Positions 8,429 through 16,046 of a stretch of 64,000 nucleotides of DNA are shown here, piece after piece (within the stretch, counting starts at the first letter, position 1; every line of letters begins with the position of its first letter). Origin of the DNA: Desulfobacter latus (GTDB taxonomy: Bacteria > Desulfobacterota > Desulfobacteria > Desulfobacterales > Desulfobacteraceae). The position numbers and the translations under genes were made by a program. The DNA lies in the NCBI RefSeq assembly GCF_013389365.1, contig NZ_JACADJ010000010.1, positions 1 to 64,000 of the forward strand. The letters are read 5' to 3'. The notes below the pieces were generated by a model. The model was given only the letters and a program-made list of their open reading frames with translations, ran no database searches and was not told where the DNA came from.

Positions 8429-8908
8429 TCATACCTTCTCCTCCTTTGATCCGGATGTTTTGATGAAGATATCACCGGTTCCGATGTCCAGACGCACAGT
8501 ACGGTTTACATTGCCGCCCACCTGTTCTTTGTCAATGAGTACTTTATTTTTCATAAAAATTTTCCTCAGGGCCATGTAATTGCGTTTTCCGATATTAAAA
8601 AAGCCTTTCTGGTCCAGAATTTCCGCTCCTCCGGCAACAAATATCTTGATCCGCTGCTTCTTGGCTCCCAGTTTATACGCCGACTTAAACAGCCGTGGGA
8701 TGCCTGTATCGGCAAACATAAAGGGCCTTATAACCGCCTTGTCTCTGTCAATCTTGGAATCCGGCAGCATGTAGTGAAGCAGACCGCCCACCTGGACAGC
8801 GGGATCGTAGATCACCAGGCCGATGCAGGAGCCAAGGGAATAGGTCACGATGCTTTCCTGAACGTTATTGCTCACTATCATATCTGCCACACCAACGATC
8901 CGTTTCAT
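8429..8908 (-). CDS. cheD: chemoreceptor glutamine deamidase CheD (intact)
   Basis: A 159-residue CheD. The active-site residues are all present: Thr22, Cys28 in YSLGSCIGLVIYD and His45 in GGLLHYMLPDS, with the 17-residue Cys-His spacing known from Thermotoga CheD. Later conserved parts are KIFVAGGAEILD, FFNIGKRNY and the C-terminal VNRTVRLDIGTGDIFIK. It converts specific glutamines on chemoreceptors to glutamate and can be inhibited or recruited by CheC-type proteins. It is first in the cheD-cheY-cheX-cheR-cheD' set, so the transcript probably begins in the 8909-9205 gap. Confidence 0.9.
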   Translation of the reverse strand: MKRIVGVADMIVSNNVQESIVTYSLGSCIGLVIYDPAVQVGGLLHYMLPDSKIDRDKAVIRPFMFADTGIPRLFKSAYKLGAKKQRIKIFVAGGAEILDQKGFFNIGKRNYMALRKIFMKNKVLIDKEQVGGNVNRTVRLDIGTGDIFIKTSGSKEEKV

Positions 8909-9205
8909 CCGTTCACATCTCCACCTTGTTTGGCACTGTTGTGTTTACCGATCATCTGCCATCTGATTTTCCTCTGGTCAATCATGCATGCCCGATTTCA
9001 GGTTGTTGGAAATCTTCAAATTTATCATCGTCAATCTGGAATCTTTTGCCTGGCTGCCGCTTGCCATGGCCAATGGCCCCGGCAACCGGTCGGCTCTGCT
9101 GAATCTGGCGGGTTAGGCGTAGTATTTTTTTGTTGTGTGGACTCTCAGATAGGAATCGATCTTAAGTAAGCCACACGGTAGTTAAGAGAATCAGGGATGG
9201 TCAAC
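8909..9205. other. intergenic region upstream of cheD
   Basis: About 300 bases between the DHH/CBS gene and cheD, both on the minus strand. Short minus-strand open frames (20-60 codons) run through it in different phases, but each is interrupted and none has a good ribosome-binding site. It should hold the promoter of the chemotaxis transcript, though I could not assign clear -35/-10 or sigma-28 boxes. Confidence 0.4.
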
Positions 9206-10555
9206 CTAGGTTTTTACAAGTTCCTTCTGAATCTCTGATTCAGCAGGGGGCGTTGACTCAGGTAATATATCATAGAAATACATCATGATATCAGACCGGG
9301 TGATGATACCGATAATTTTCCCCTCTTTCATAACGGGAATTCTTCCGATATCATGCCTAATCATGAGGCGGGCCGCTTCAAAAGCACTTTTATCATATTC
9401 AATGGTGACGATATTCCGGCTCATAATGGCTTTAATCGGGGATTGCATCTGTTTTGGCTTTTTGACTTTTCTGAAATCACGTCTTGAAACAACGCCCACA
9501 AGATTATCATCATCGTCCATAACAGGCATGCCTGAACATCCCATCTCCCGCAACATCATGGCCACCTCCCCTACTGAGCTGCGTGCGTTTACCGTTACCA
9601 CAGGGTATGACATAATATCGGAAAGCATAACCGAGGAATACCGGTTGCCTTTGAGCAATTCCAAAATGGTTTCTAATAATGCATCCGGATTCGCGCCCTT
9701 GACCAGAGCAGACCCTGCGCCGGGATGGCCGCCACCGCCAAGCGAGCGCATAAGCACGCCAATGTTGATTTCATCCACCCCGCTTCTACCGATTACCATA
9801 CATTTATTTTTTTCCACGTCTCTGAATATGCCAATGGCCACGTCCACGTTCATCAGTTCCCGGTACATCTGCATCACCATGGCCAGATTTTCAACCCGGC
9901 CGTGGATTTCCATTTGGCAGACACTCAGTGAAAAGCCGTTAACTTCACTTCGTTCTGCCTGCTGTATCATATTAAAAAGGATCTCTTTTTGTTTTTTACC
10001 GTAAGCCGGTTGCAAAAAGGTGCCCAGAATATTGAGATCTGCATTGCGGTCCAGCAGAAATCCTGCAGCATAAGCGTCTTCAGGACGGGTGGTTGGGTAG
10101 GATAGATGCCCTGTATCTTCATAAATGCCGATTAAGAATAAAGTGGCCTGAATCGGGGTGATCGTTTTACGTTCTTTTTCAATCTGTTGGACAAACAGGG
10201 TAACTGCCGCGCCGGTCTGGGAAAGATGTGACTCTCCGGCTTCAATATCTCCTTCTTTGTGGTGGTCCCAGACAATAATATCAAGGTCTGATTTTTTTGA
10301 TAAACCGCTTAATTGCGGATCTAAACGAGACCACGAATGGGTGTCTACACAGATAAGCGTATCTACAGTATCCAAATCCACTTCTTTGGGTGCCCACAAA
10401 TCAAAAAGATCTTTGTGAATAGCTAAAAAATTTTTAAGATTGGCATTAATTGTTGCCGGAAGGATAGGCTTTGCATCGGGATATATGATGGTAGCTGCCA
10501 CAAGGCATGACAGGGCATCAAAATCAGAACCTTTATGTGTGGTGATGATTTTCAT
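9206..10555 (-). CDS. DHH-family phosphoesterase with two CBS domains
   Basis: A 449-residue protein. The DHH domain (about 1-190) shows GSDFDALSC, CVDTHSW and WDHHKEGD, the metal-binding motifs of DHH phosphoesterases. The DHHA1 substrate-binding domain carries GGGGHPGAGSA near residue 280. Two CBS domains follow (about 310-430; ASSVGEVAMMLREMGCSGMPV and FEAARLMIRHDIGRIPVM), likely binding adenine nucleotides. DHH-CBS modules of this type are familiar as the N-terminal half of A-adding/CCA-adding tRNA nucleotidyltransferases in this bacterial group, but no polymerase domain follows here. A stand-alone nucleotidase or oligonucleotide phosphodiesterase regulated by nucleotides is the simplest reading. 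Confidence 0.8.
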   Translation of the reverse strand: MKIITTHKGSDFDALSCLVAATIIYPDAKPILPATINANLKNFLAIHKDLFDLWAPKEVDLDTVDTLICVDTHSWSRLDPQLSGLSKKSDLDIIVWDHHKEGDIEAGESHLSQTGAAVTLFVQQIEKERKTITPIQATLFLIGIYEDTGHLSYPTTRPEDAYAAGFLLDRNADLNILGTFLQPAYGKKQKEILFNMIQQAERSEVNGFSLSVCQMEIHGRVENLAMVMQMYRELMNVDVAIGIFRDVEKNKCMVIGRSGVDEINIGVLMRSLGGGGHPGAGSALVKGANPDALLETILELLKGNRYSSVMLSDIMSYPVVTVNARSSVGEVAMMLREMGCSGMPVMDDDDNLVGVVSRRDFRKVKKPKQMQSPIKAIMSRNIVTIEYDKSAFEAARLMIRHDIGRIPVMKEGKIIGIITRSDIMMYFYDILPESTPPAESEIQKELVKT

Positions 10556-10608
10556 AGGGTCGCATTCTTTGATGTGGCTAAACCTGGTTCAAAAAAATAT
10601 ATTTATTA

Positions 10609-11580
10609 TTATTTTATAGATGAGTTCTTCTTACGAAGAGCGAATTCATTTTCAGATACTTTGCGAACCAGAATCCGATAATCTTCCGAAGCGGTTGAGC
10701 CTGGTGCAAACTCAAAAATGGTTTTTCCAAAGGAAGGCGCTTCGGCTAGACTTTCATTATATCGAATAGGTTTACATAATTGTTGGGGATACAATTTTTT
10801 AAGTTGATCGTACAGCATCTTTGGCCCCTTAATTCGCAAATCAAGGAATGTGGGTAAAATGTATTTTAAGTGAACTTCATTTCTGTACTTTTGAATGGCA
10901 CCAAGGCTTTTTATGAACTCGGACATCCCATGCAAAGACATAACTTCCAAGGCAACAGGCACCAGCACTTCGGTTGAATAAAAAAGGACATTAACAATCA
11001 ACTGGTCCCATCCCGGAGATGTATCAATCAAAATAAAGTCAAACTGATTGTCCAAAGGACTTAGGGCTTCGGACAACGTAAATTCAGCACCAAAACTTTT
11101 TTTGTCAATAATACGTTTAACGCCTGCCAGGGATTTTCCGCCTGAAAGCAGCCATAGATTATTCCGTGCCTCGGTCAGGCAGTCGGAAATCGGCAATTCC
11201 CGGGTTAAAAGTTCGGTCAATCCGGCACCGGGTTTTTTTCCAAGAACATAAGAGGACTGTCCCTGGGTATCGGTATCCACTAGAAGAACTTTATATCCGG
11301 CTAAAGCAAGTCCTGCACCAAGATTTACACTGGTCGTGGTTTTGCCGACACCACCCTTGCTCAGGGTGATGCAGATCTTTCTGGCCACAGATCCGACTTG
11401 GCGTTGTTTACCGGCAGGTTTTTCTTCCGGTGTCATGAGAGAGGAGAGTTCTATGGGGAATTTAAATTTGCATGATTTGCAGTTCGCCATAATCGTTTTT
11501 TTGCCGGCTTCTGCAAAAGGTTTCAACCTATCAGGATTTACTTTATGAGTTTTGGCACATTTGGGACAGGTAATGATCAC
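10609..11580 (-). CDS. zinc-ribbon ParA/Soj-family ATPase
   Basis: A 323-residue protein with two parts. Residues 1-45 form an MJ0042-type zinc ribbon with Cys5, Cys8, Cys34 and Cys37 (ITCPKC and NCKSCKFKFPI). Residues about 66-310 are a ParA-type ATPase with deviant Walker A SKGGVGKTT at 74-82 and Walker B-type DFILIDTSPG. ParA proteins position chromosomes, plasmids or protein arrays. No parB or parS is nearby, and the neighbour is a PilZ protein, so positioning of a protein complex is more likely than DNA partition. The start is GTG 11580, supported by AGGAG eight bases upstream. Confidence 0.8.
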   Translation of the reverse strand: MIITCPKCAKTHKVNPDRLKPFAEAGKKTIMANCKSCKFKFPIELSSLMTPEEKPAGKQRQVGSVARKICITLSKGGVGKTTTSVNLGAGLALAGYKVLLVDTDTQGQSSYVLGKKPGAGLTELLTRELPISDCLTEARNNLWLLSGGKSLAGVKRIIDKKSFGAEFTLSEALSPLDNQFDFILIDTSPGWDQLIVNVLFYSTEVLVPVALEVMSLHGMSEFIKSLGAIQKYRNEVHLKYILPTFLDLRIKGPKMLYDQLKKLYPQQLCKPIRYNESLAEAPSFGKTIFEFAPGSTASEDYRILVRKVSENEFALRKKNSSIK

Positions 11581-11594
11581 TGGTCCTTCTCCTT

Positions 11595-11820
11595 TTATAA
11601 CTCGGCCATAATAGCATCAACAGCAATACTTGCCATTTTGCGCATGAAAACATGGACTGACATATTTTCCTTGGATTGATGTCCATGGAAGCTCTGAAAC
11701 CGCTTCCGACAACCTATATTCACCTTCATCAGCGCTGCTTCTGTAGATAAGGCCGTCCAGCTCTCTTGTTGAACCGTCAGTGCCTAAAAGACTGTCCATG
11801 ATATTTCTTTTTTCACTCAT
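11595..11820 (-). pseudogene. small gene with a possible frameshift
   Basis: From ATG 11820 one frame gives a natural-looking acidic N-terminus (MSEKRNIMDSLLGTDG, then about 30 more residues) but then becomes unnatural and stops at 11617. In the +1 frame, the same 3' part reads KENMSVHVFMRKMASIAV and ends in MAEL with TAA at 11595-11597, just before the Shine-Dalgarno sequence of the ParA gene. The two halves look like one protein of about 75 residues joined by a +1 shift near 11685-11700. This could be a mutation, a sequencing error or a programmed shift; alternatively only the 67-codon ORF is real. I recognise no family. Confidence 0.4.
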
Positions 11821-11854
11821 TCCAATGTTACCATTCTATTTATGGGCATTACAA

Positions 11855-12259
11855 TCACTCTCCAAACAGGTCTTTAACTTTCAAGGCATTTACTTTGAGC
11901 TGCTCAAGGACCTGCTCCAACATTTTTTTATTTTCAGTACTCATATCCAGCCATTGAAATCCAAACTGAAAACGACCAGAATCATTCACGGAGCAGTGGA
12001 TTGCCTTGACGCATATCCCTGTAATATAGAGATCCTCAATCCTTAACCGGGCATCATTAATAATCTGGCCGAAATAAAATTCAATACAAGAATTGACAAT
12101 TACGGCAACACCACCTGCGGATAAATTATTTACTAAATATTCGTTTTCGCTAACGTTTATCCAAATATCATCTTTTAAGGAAACCGGCACCCGGAATAAA
12201 TGGCGAACCTGGCCATTTTCTTCGGGTATCGGCTGGAAATCTATGGAATCTTCAGTCAT
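11855..12259 (-). CDS. PilZ domain protein (c-di-GMP receptor)
   Basis: A 134-residue single-domain PilZ protein. The c-di-GMP-binding RxxxR motif is present as Arg19-HLF-Arg23, and the second motif (D/N)xSxGG as NNLSAGG. The barrel ends with FQFGFQWLDMSTENKKML and is followed by a C-terminal helix. Both ligand motifs are intact, so binding of cyclic di-GMP is likely. It lies upstream of the ParA-like gene on the same strand, suggesting second-messenger control of a positioned complex, for example motility or secretion; that link is inference. Confidence 0.85.
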   Translation of the reverse strand: MTEDSIDFQPIPEENGQVRHLFRVPVSLKDDIWINVSENEYLVNNLSAGGVAVIVNSCIEFYFGQIINDARLRIEDLYITGICVKAIHCSVNDSGRFQFGFQWLDMSTENKKMLEQVLEQLKVNALKVKDLFGE

Positions 12260-12356
12260 TAGCTTTTATCCCGCGAATTGATGTAAATGTTATTTAAGAA
12301 ATTTAATGCGTTATAATAAATGTATATCAGGATGCCCGTATCCATGCAAGAAAAAA

Positions 12357-12391
12357 CAAAAGGGGCATCTCCATAAAGAGATCCCCCTTTT
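12357..12391 (-). terminator. rho-independent terminator after atpE
   Basis: On the minus strand, AAAAGGGGGATCTC pairs with GAGATGCCCCTTTT around a short TTTAT-type loop and is followed by a run of Ts. It lies about 30 bases after the atpE stop and ends the F0 operon. Confidence 0.85.
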
Positions 12392-12422
12392 CTAAACGAA
12401 TATATCGTTAAACAGCTGTGTA

Positions 12423-12692
12423 TTAATGTCCGGCGAGTGCAGCAACTGCAGGACCGATTGCAGGATGAACGAACAGCAGGATCATCGCAACAACTAGCGC
12501 ATAGATACACAGAGATTCGATCAGAGCAAGACCAATCAGCATGTTCACCTGGATTTTACCAGCTGCTTCAGGGTTTCTTGCAATACCAGCCATGGCACCA
12601 TTCAAACCAAGACCCTGAGCAATGCCGCAACCAAATGCAGCGACACCAATGGCAAAAGCTGCTGCCCATACACTACCAACGAGAAATTCCAT
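12423..12692 (-). CDS. atpE: F0F1 ATP synthase subunit c
   Basis: An 89-residue hairpin proteolipid; multiple copies form the rotor ring of the F0 motor. Two membrane helices flank the polar loop ARNPEA. The ion-carrying carboxylate is Glu59 in IESLCIY. Gln26, Glu59, Ser60 and Tyr64 match the positions of Na+-coordinating residues in sodium-type c rings (Gln32, Glu65, Ser66 and Tyr70 of Ilyobacter), with the same 33-residue spacing; the usual Thr after ES is Leu61. Coupling to Na+ is therefore possible but not certain. It is the last gene of the atpZ-atpI-atpB-atpE operon, followed by a strong terminator. Confidence 0.95.
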   Translation of the reverse strand: MEFLVGSVWAAAFAIGVAAFGCGIAQGLGLNGAMAGIARNPEAAGKIQVNMLIGLALIESLCIYALVVAMILLFVHPAIGPAVAALAGH

Positions 12693-12780
12693 GAGATTTA
12701 CTCCTTTAATAAAGTATTATAAACAAACGGGCTTCTTCCAAAATCCCGTACAAAGGCTTATTTTATTGTATTCATCAAGT

Positions 12781-13470
12781 TTAATGCGCTTCTTCAATGG
12801 CACCTGCGATGTACATGGTCGGCAGCAGGAAGAATACGATGGCCTGAATCAAAGATACAAGAATTCCCATTGCCATGATGGGAAGGGGTACCAGGAAAGG
12901 CCCGGCCAACATTAAAAGAATGCCTACCACCAGTTCATGGCCCATCATGTTGCCGAAAAGACGCAACGTCAGGGACAGTACTCGCGCCAGGTGACCGATG
13001 ACTTCAATAACAAAGAAAAGCGGCATAAGAGCAGGTACAGGTCCTAAAAAGTGTTTAATATATTTTGCACCGTGTTTCTGGATACCAATCACATGACTCC
13101 AGGCCACAACAATGATGGCCAGGGCAACAGTGGTGTTAATAGAGGCTGTGGGCGGATAAAATCCGGGAACCAGGCCGAACAGGTTGCCTAAAAAAACAAA
13201 CAGGAAAACAGTCAGCAGCAGCGGCGCAGAATCTCTTCCCTCTTCACCTGTGATACCAACCATAAACTCTTCAAGCCCGGAGAGGATTACCTCAAAAATA
13301 TTCTGAACGGTCTTAGGAACAAAGGTGACACTTTTGCCGCCAATCCAACCGAAAAGAACAAGAACAATCATTGCAAGCCACATATAAGTGACATGCGGAT
13401 GGGCACCTGCCCAATCTTCCAGACCAAACAAACCAAATAACGAAGTAAGAAATAGATATGGGTGTTCCAC
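12781..13470 (-). CDS. atpB: F0F1 ATP synthase subunit a
   Basis: A 229-residue integral membrane stator subunit forming the ion half-channels against the c ring. The essential Arg lies in SLTLRLFGNMMGHE, with the conserved FGLVPG and the C-terminal LIQAIVFFLLPTMYI. The start is GTG 13470, one base after the atpI stop, with GGGAGG upstream. No b-subunit, delta or F1 genes follow, so they must lie elsewhere, as is common in Desulfobacterota. Confidence 0.95.
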   Translation of the reverse strand: MEHPYLFLTSLFGLFGLEDWAGAHPHVTYMWLAMIVLVLFGWIGGKSVTFVPKTVQNIFEVILSGLEEFMVGITGEEGRDSAPLLLTVFLFVFLGNLFGLVPGFYPPTASINTTVALAIIVVAWSHVIGIQKHGAKYIKHFLGPVPALMPLFFVIEVIGHLARVLSLTLRLFGNMMGHELVVGILLMLAGPFLVPLPIMAMGILVSLIQAIVFFLLPTMYIAGAIEEAH

Positions 13471-13471
13471 C

Positions 13472-13873
13472 TTAAACCGCCTCCCTGAATATAATCTTGG
13501 TTAATTCAATTGCAGCTGCTACAAACGTGCTTGCCACGACTACGGAAAGGCCTACCAGAAGGCCTGCCGGATGTACGCTACGGTTTGCAATCAGCAGGAA
13601 TATAATCACTGCCGTCAACGCAAAACGCAAATAATATTTGACCAGAAGCGCACCGATCAGGGATTTTCCCTTTTCAAGCACCCGCTTCTGATTGATATTT
13701 TTGGTCACTGTTTTTTTAAGAACATGAAAGTTAATTGTTACAATAAACCCGCCCAGAAAAATGCCGAGATACACTTTCGGCGGAGCCAGAACCAATGCCG
13801 CAAGGCTTGACCCCAAAAACAGAACCCAGTTTGTTCGTGTGATAAAGTTTACTATTTTTTCAAGGTCTTCCAT
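13472..13873 (-). CDS. atpI: ATP synthase subunit I (AtpI-like)
   Basis: A 133-residue protein with four predicted membrane helices (about 14-31, 35-50, 75-95 and 100-122). Its position between atpZ and atpB and its pattern (FLGGFIVTINFHVLKK, LVKYYLRFALTAVII) match the ATP synthase subunit I family, which assists c-ring assembly. Its start overlaps the atpZ stop as TAATG, indicating coupling. Confidence 0.85.
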   Translation of the reverse strand: MEDLEKIVNFITRTNWVLFLGSSLAALVLAPPKVYLGIFLGGFIVTINFHVLKKTVTKNINQKRVLEKGKSLIGALLVKYYLRFALTAVIIFLLIANRSVHPAGLLVGLSVVVASTFVAAAIELTKIIFREAV

Positions 13874-14094
13874 TAAAATTTTTCCGCTTTTTTTCCGGCC
13901 CTGATAATGTTGCTGAACCCGGCTGCGATGCCGAATCCAAGCCCCACCAGCAACAGAACGGGTTTTGTACCAAAAACAGTATCCAGCCAGTATCCCAGTG
14001 CCAGTCCGATGACAATGGCCAGAGCCACGGATATACCAAGACTTGCAAAATATCCCAGCTCACGAAAGGTTTTTCCCTTATCTTCCTCTGCCAT
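13873..14094 (-). CDS. atpZ: AtpZ/AtpI-type F0 accessory membrane protein
   Basis: A 73-residue protein with two membrane helices (about ASLGISVALAIVIGLALGYW and PVLLLVGLGFGIAAGFSNII), typical of the small AtpZ proteins at the head of F0 operons, implicated in Mg2+ or Ca2+ supply and assembly. The frame opens at a TTG (14193), but ATG 14094 is preceded by GAAAGG at normal spacing and gives the usual length. It is the first F0 gene, 113 bases downstream of selD on the same strand. Confidence 0.8.
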   Translation of the reverse strand: MAEEDKGKTFRELGYFASLGISVALAIVIGLALGYWLDTVFGTKPVLLLVGLGFGIAAGFSNIIRAGKKAEKF

Positions 14095-14207
14095 TTTTAT
14101 CAACCTTTCACCGGCAACTTGTTTGCCGATCCCGGCAACGTTGATTTTCAAATTATCTTGAGAGCAAATATCATATGATCCGGATGAAGTCAACGTGAAA
14201 AAAAATT

Positions 14208-15257
14208 TTACATAATATCAAGGAATCCATTGGTGTACGGCCCTCTAACCCGTCCGATCAACCTTGCCGGTATGCCGTTTTTTTCCATAATATCCGCACA
14301 TTGCACCGCCTGATCCTGGGCCATAAAAAACAAAAGCCCGCCGGATGTCTGGGGATCGAACATCAAATCACTTCGCACCCGATCCATTCCTTTGGCCACA
14401 CAGATATGCGGGGCAAAAAAACGTTTGTTTTTATGGGCACCGGCCGGAATCAGGCCCATGGCGGCAAAATCCATTACGCCGTCCAGCACCCCGATCTTTT
14501 CCGTATCAATTTCAATACGCAGCCCTGCGCCTTTGGCCGCTTCAATCAGGTGTCCGCCAAGCCCAAAGCCTGTGACATCAGTACAGGCATGTACATTAAA
14601 ATCCTGAGCAATCAAGGCCGCATGTTTGTTCAGGGTTGACATGGTTTTTACAGCCTGCTTAACCTGGTTCTCGGATGCAAGTCCGCCTTTAACCGCTGTA
14701 GAGATAATGCCGGTACCAATGGGTTTAGTCAAAATGACGGCATCCCCCGCCTTTGCGCGGCTGTTGGTCCAGACCCGGTCCGGATGCACGATGCCGGTCA
14801 CCGACAACCCGTACTTGATTTCAGGGTCATCCACGGAATGGCCGCCCACAAGCGTTGCGCCCGACTCTTTAATTTTATCAAGCCCGCCTTCAAGGATTCG
14901 GGGAAGAATGTCTGTTTCAAGGTCGCATGAGGGAAAACAGACAATATTCATCACTGTCATGGGCGTACCACCCATGGCATAAACATCGGACAATGAATTG
15001 GCCGCAGCAATCTGACCGAACTCATAGGGGTCATCAGCCACCGGCGTCAGAAAATCAAGGGTCTGGACAATGGCAGTCTCTTCGGACAGGCGGAATACAC
15101 CGGCATCATCCGGGGGGTCAAGCCCGATGATCAAATCCGGGTGAGACGGCAGTTCAAGTGTTGATACGATTTTATCCAGGGCCCCTGGATCCAGTTTAGC
15201 AGCTCAACCCGCTGCTTTTACCGTACGCGTTAAAAAAATTTGTTCCGGTTTATCCAT
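14208..15257 (-). CDS. selD: selenide, water dikinase SelD (selenoprotein)
   Basis: A 349-residue enzyme making selenophosphate from selenide and ATP, the selenium donor for tRNA-Sec. Standard translation truncates it, because codon 18 is TGA (15204-15206). Reading TGA as selenocysteine gives TVKAAGUAAKLDPGAL, where Sec18 and Lys21 match the catalytic Cys17/Lys20 pair of E. coli SelD. Downstream are the ATP-binding GLDPPDDAGVF, NSLSDVYAMGG, VGGHSVDDPEIKYG and TDVTGFGLGGHL segments. ATG 15257 has AAGGA ten bases upstream. An apparent SECIS hairpin follows the TGA. It lies 12 bases after pgeF on the same strand. The genome must also encode SelA, SelB and tRNA-Sec; none is in the window. Confidence 0.93.
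15170..15206 (-). promoter_or_regulatory. bacterial SECIS candidate in selD
   Basis: Starting at the selD TGA, 13 bases lead to ATCCAG, a GGGCC loop and CTGGAT, a perfect six-base-pair hairpin with a G-rich apical loop (15174-15190). A stem-loop with loop Gs about 16-25 bases after UGA is what the elongation factor SelB recognises in bacteria. Confidence 0.65.
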
Positions 15258-15269
15258 TATTTGTTGTCC

Positions 15270-16046
15270 TTAAATTGTAAGTGCAATCACTGCAGCAAAG
15301 CGCCCGGTGGTCTTGTTTGCCCTGAAAGAGTAAAACAGATCCGTACGGCACCGGGTACACAGCCCCATGGTTTCAATATGTTCATCCAACACTCCCTGTG
15401 CCCCAAGCTGATCCCGGGAAATTTGCCGGAAATCAAAATAGGGACGGTCTTTTTCCTTATAGTGCCACAATGATTTGGGAATTTCCTGCTTATAATTAAT
15501 AAATTGTGCGCAGCAGGGGCCAAGGGATGGAGAAATGCCCGCCCGGATGCGTTCAGGGTTACACCCGAACCGTGTGACCATGGTATCGATGCAACGGCCT
15601 ATAATATTTGCCACACTGCCCCGCCAGCCGGAATGGACATTGGCAATCACCTTTTTTTGCGGATCATACAGAACTACGGCCTGACAGTCTGCCACCTGAA
15701 TCACAAGCCCTAAGCCTTTGAGGTTTGTAACCGCGGCATCTGCGTTAAATATTTTAGAAAGTGCCGCCCCCTGCCCTTTCCAGACAGCCCCTGCCACGTC
15801 TTTTTCTGATTTGATCACAGCAATGTCAGTGCCATGCACCTGATTTAAAAACAGAACCCGGGTCAGGCCTATGGATGAGAGCATCAACGCCCTGTTCCGG
15901 TTTACAATATCAGGGTCATCTCCGGTACTCAATCCGACATTCAATCCTTGAAAAGAACCGTTGCTGTATCCTTCGGCCCTGGAAAAAACGCCATGAACCA
16001 GTCCGGGGAAAAGATTCAGATGATCAAATGTTAAAGGCTTAGGCAT
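15270..16046 (-). CDS. pgeF: PgeF/YfiH laccase-domain protein
   Basis: A 258-residue multicopper-like protein of the YfiH family, linked to correction of wrong amino acids in peptidoglycan precursors and to purine nucleoside phosphorolysis. The metal-binding residues are in NQVHGTDI (His), VADCQAVV (Cys) and NVHSGWRG (His). The C-terminal CTRCRTDLFYSFRA is family-typical. The frame is open to 16208, but residues before MPKPLTFDHL are non-homologous and overlap rfaE2, so I start at ATG 16046 (ATG 16052 is the alternative). It overlaps rfaE2 by eight bases. Confidence 0.85.
   Translation of the reverse strand: MPKPLTFDHLNLFPGLVHGVFSRAEGYSNGSFQGLNVGLSTGDDPDIVNRNRALMLSSIGLTRVLFLNQVHGTDIAVIKSEKDVAGAVWKGQGAALSKIFNADAAVTNLKGLGLVIQVADCQAVVLYDPQKKVIANVHSGWRGSVANIIGRCIDTMVTRFGCNPERIRAGISPSLGPCCAQFINYKQEIPKSLWHYKEKDRPYFDFRQISRDQLGAQGVLDEHIETMGLCTRCRTDLFYSFRANKTTGRFAAVIALTI

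Noticed and set aside
9285-10004. Long plus-strand frame (239 codons) opposite the DHH/CBS gene
   Set aside because: It has no protein pattern and lies wholly antisense to a gene with clear DHH and CBS motifs.
11580-11820. TGA at 11617-11619 read as selenocysteine, fusing the small frame with ParA
   Set aside because: The ParA GTG has its own strong ribosome-binding site, no SECIS is seen, and the +1 frame gives a more natural C-terminus.
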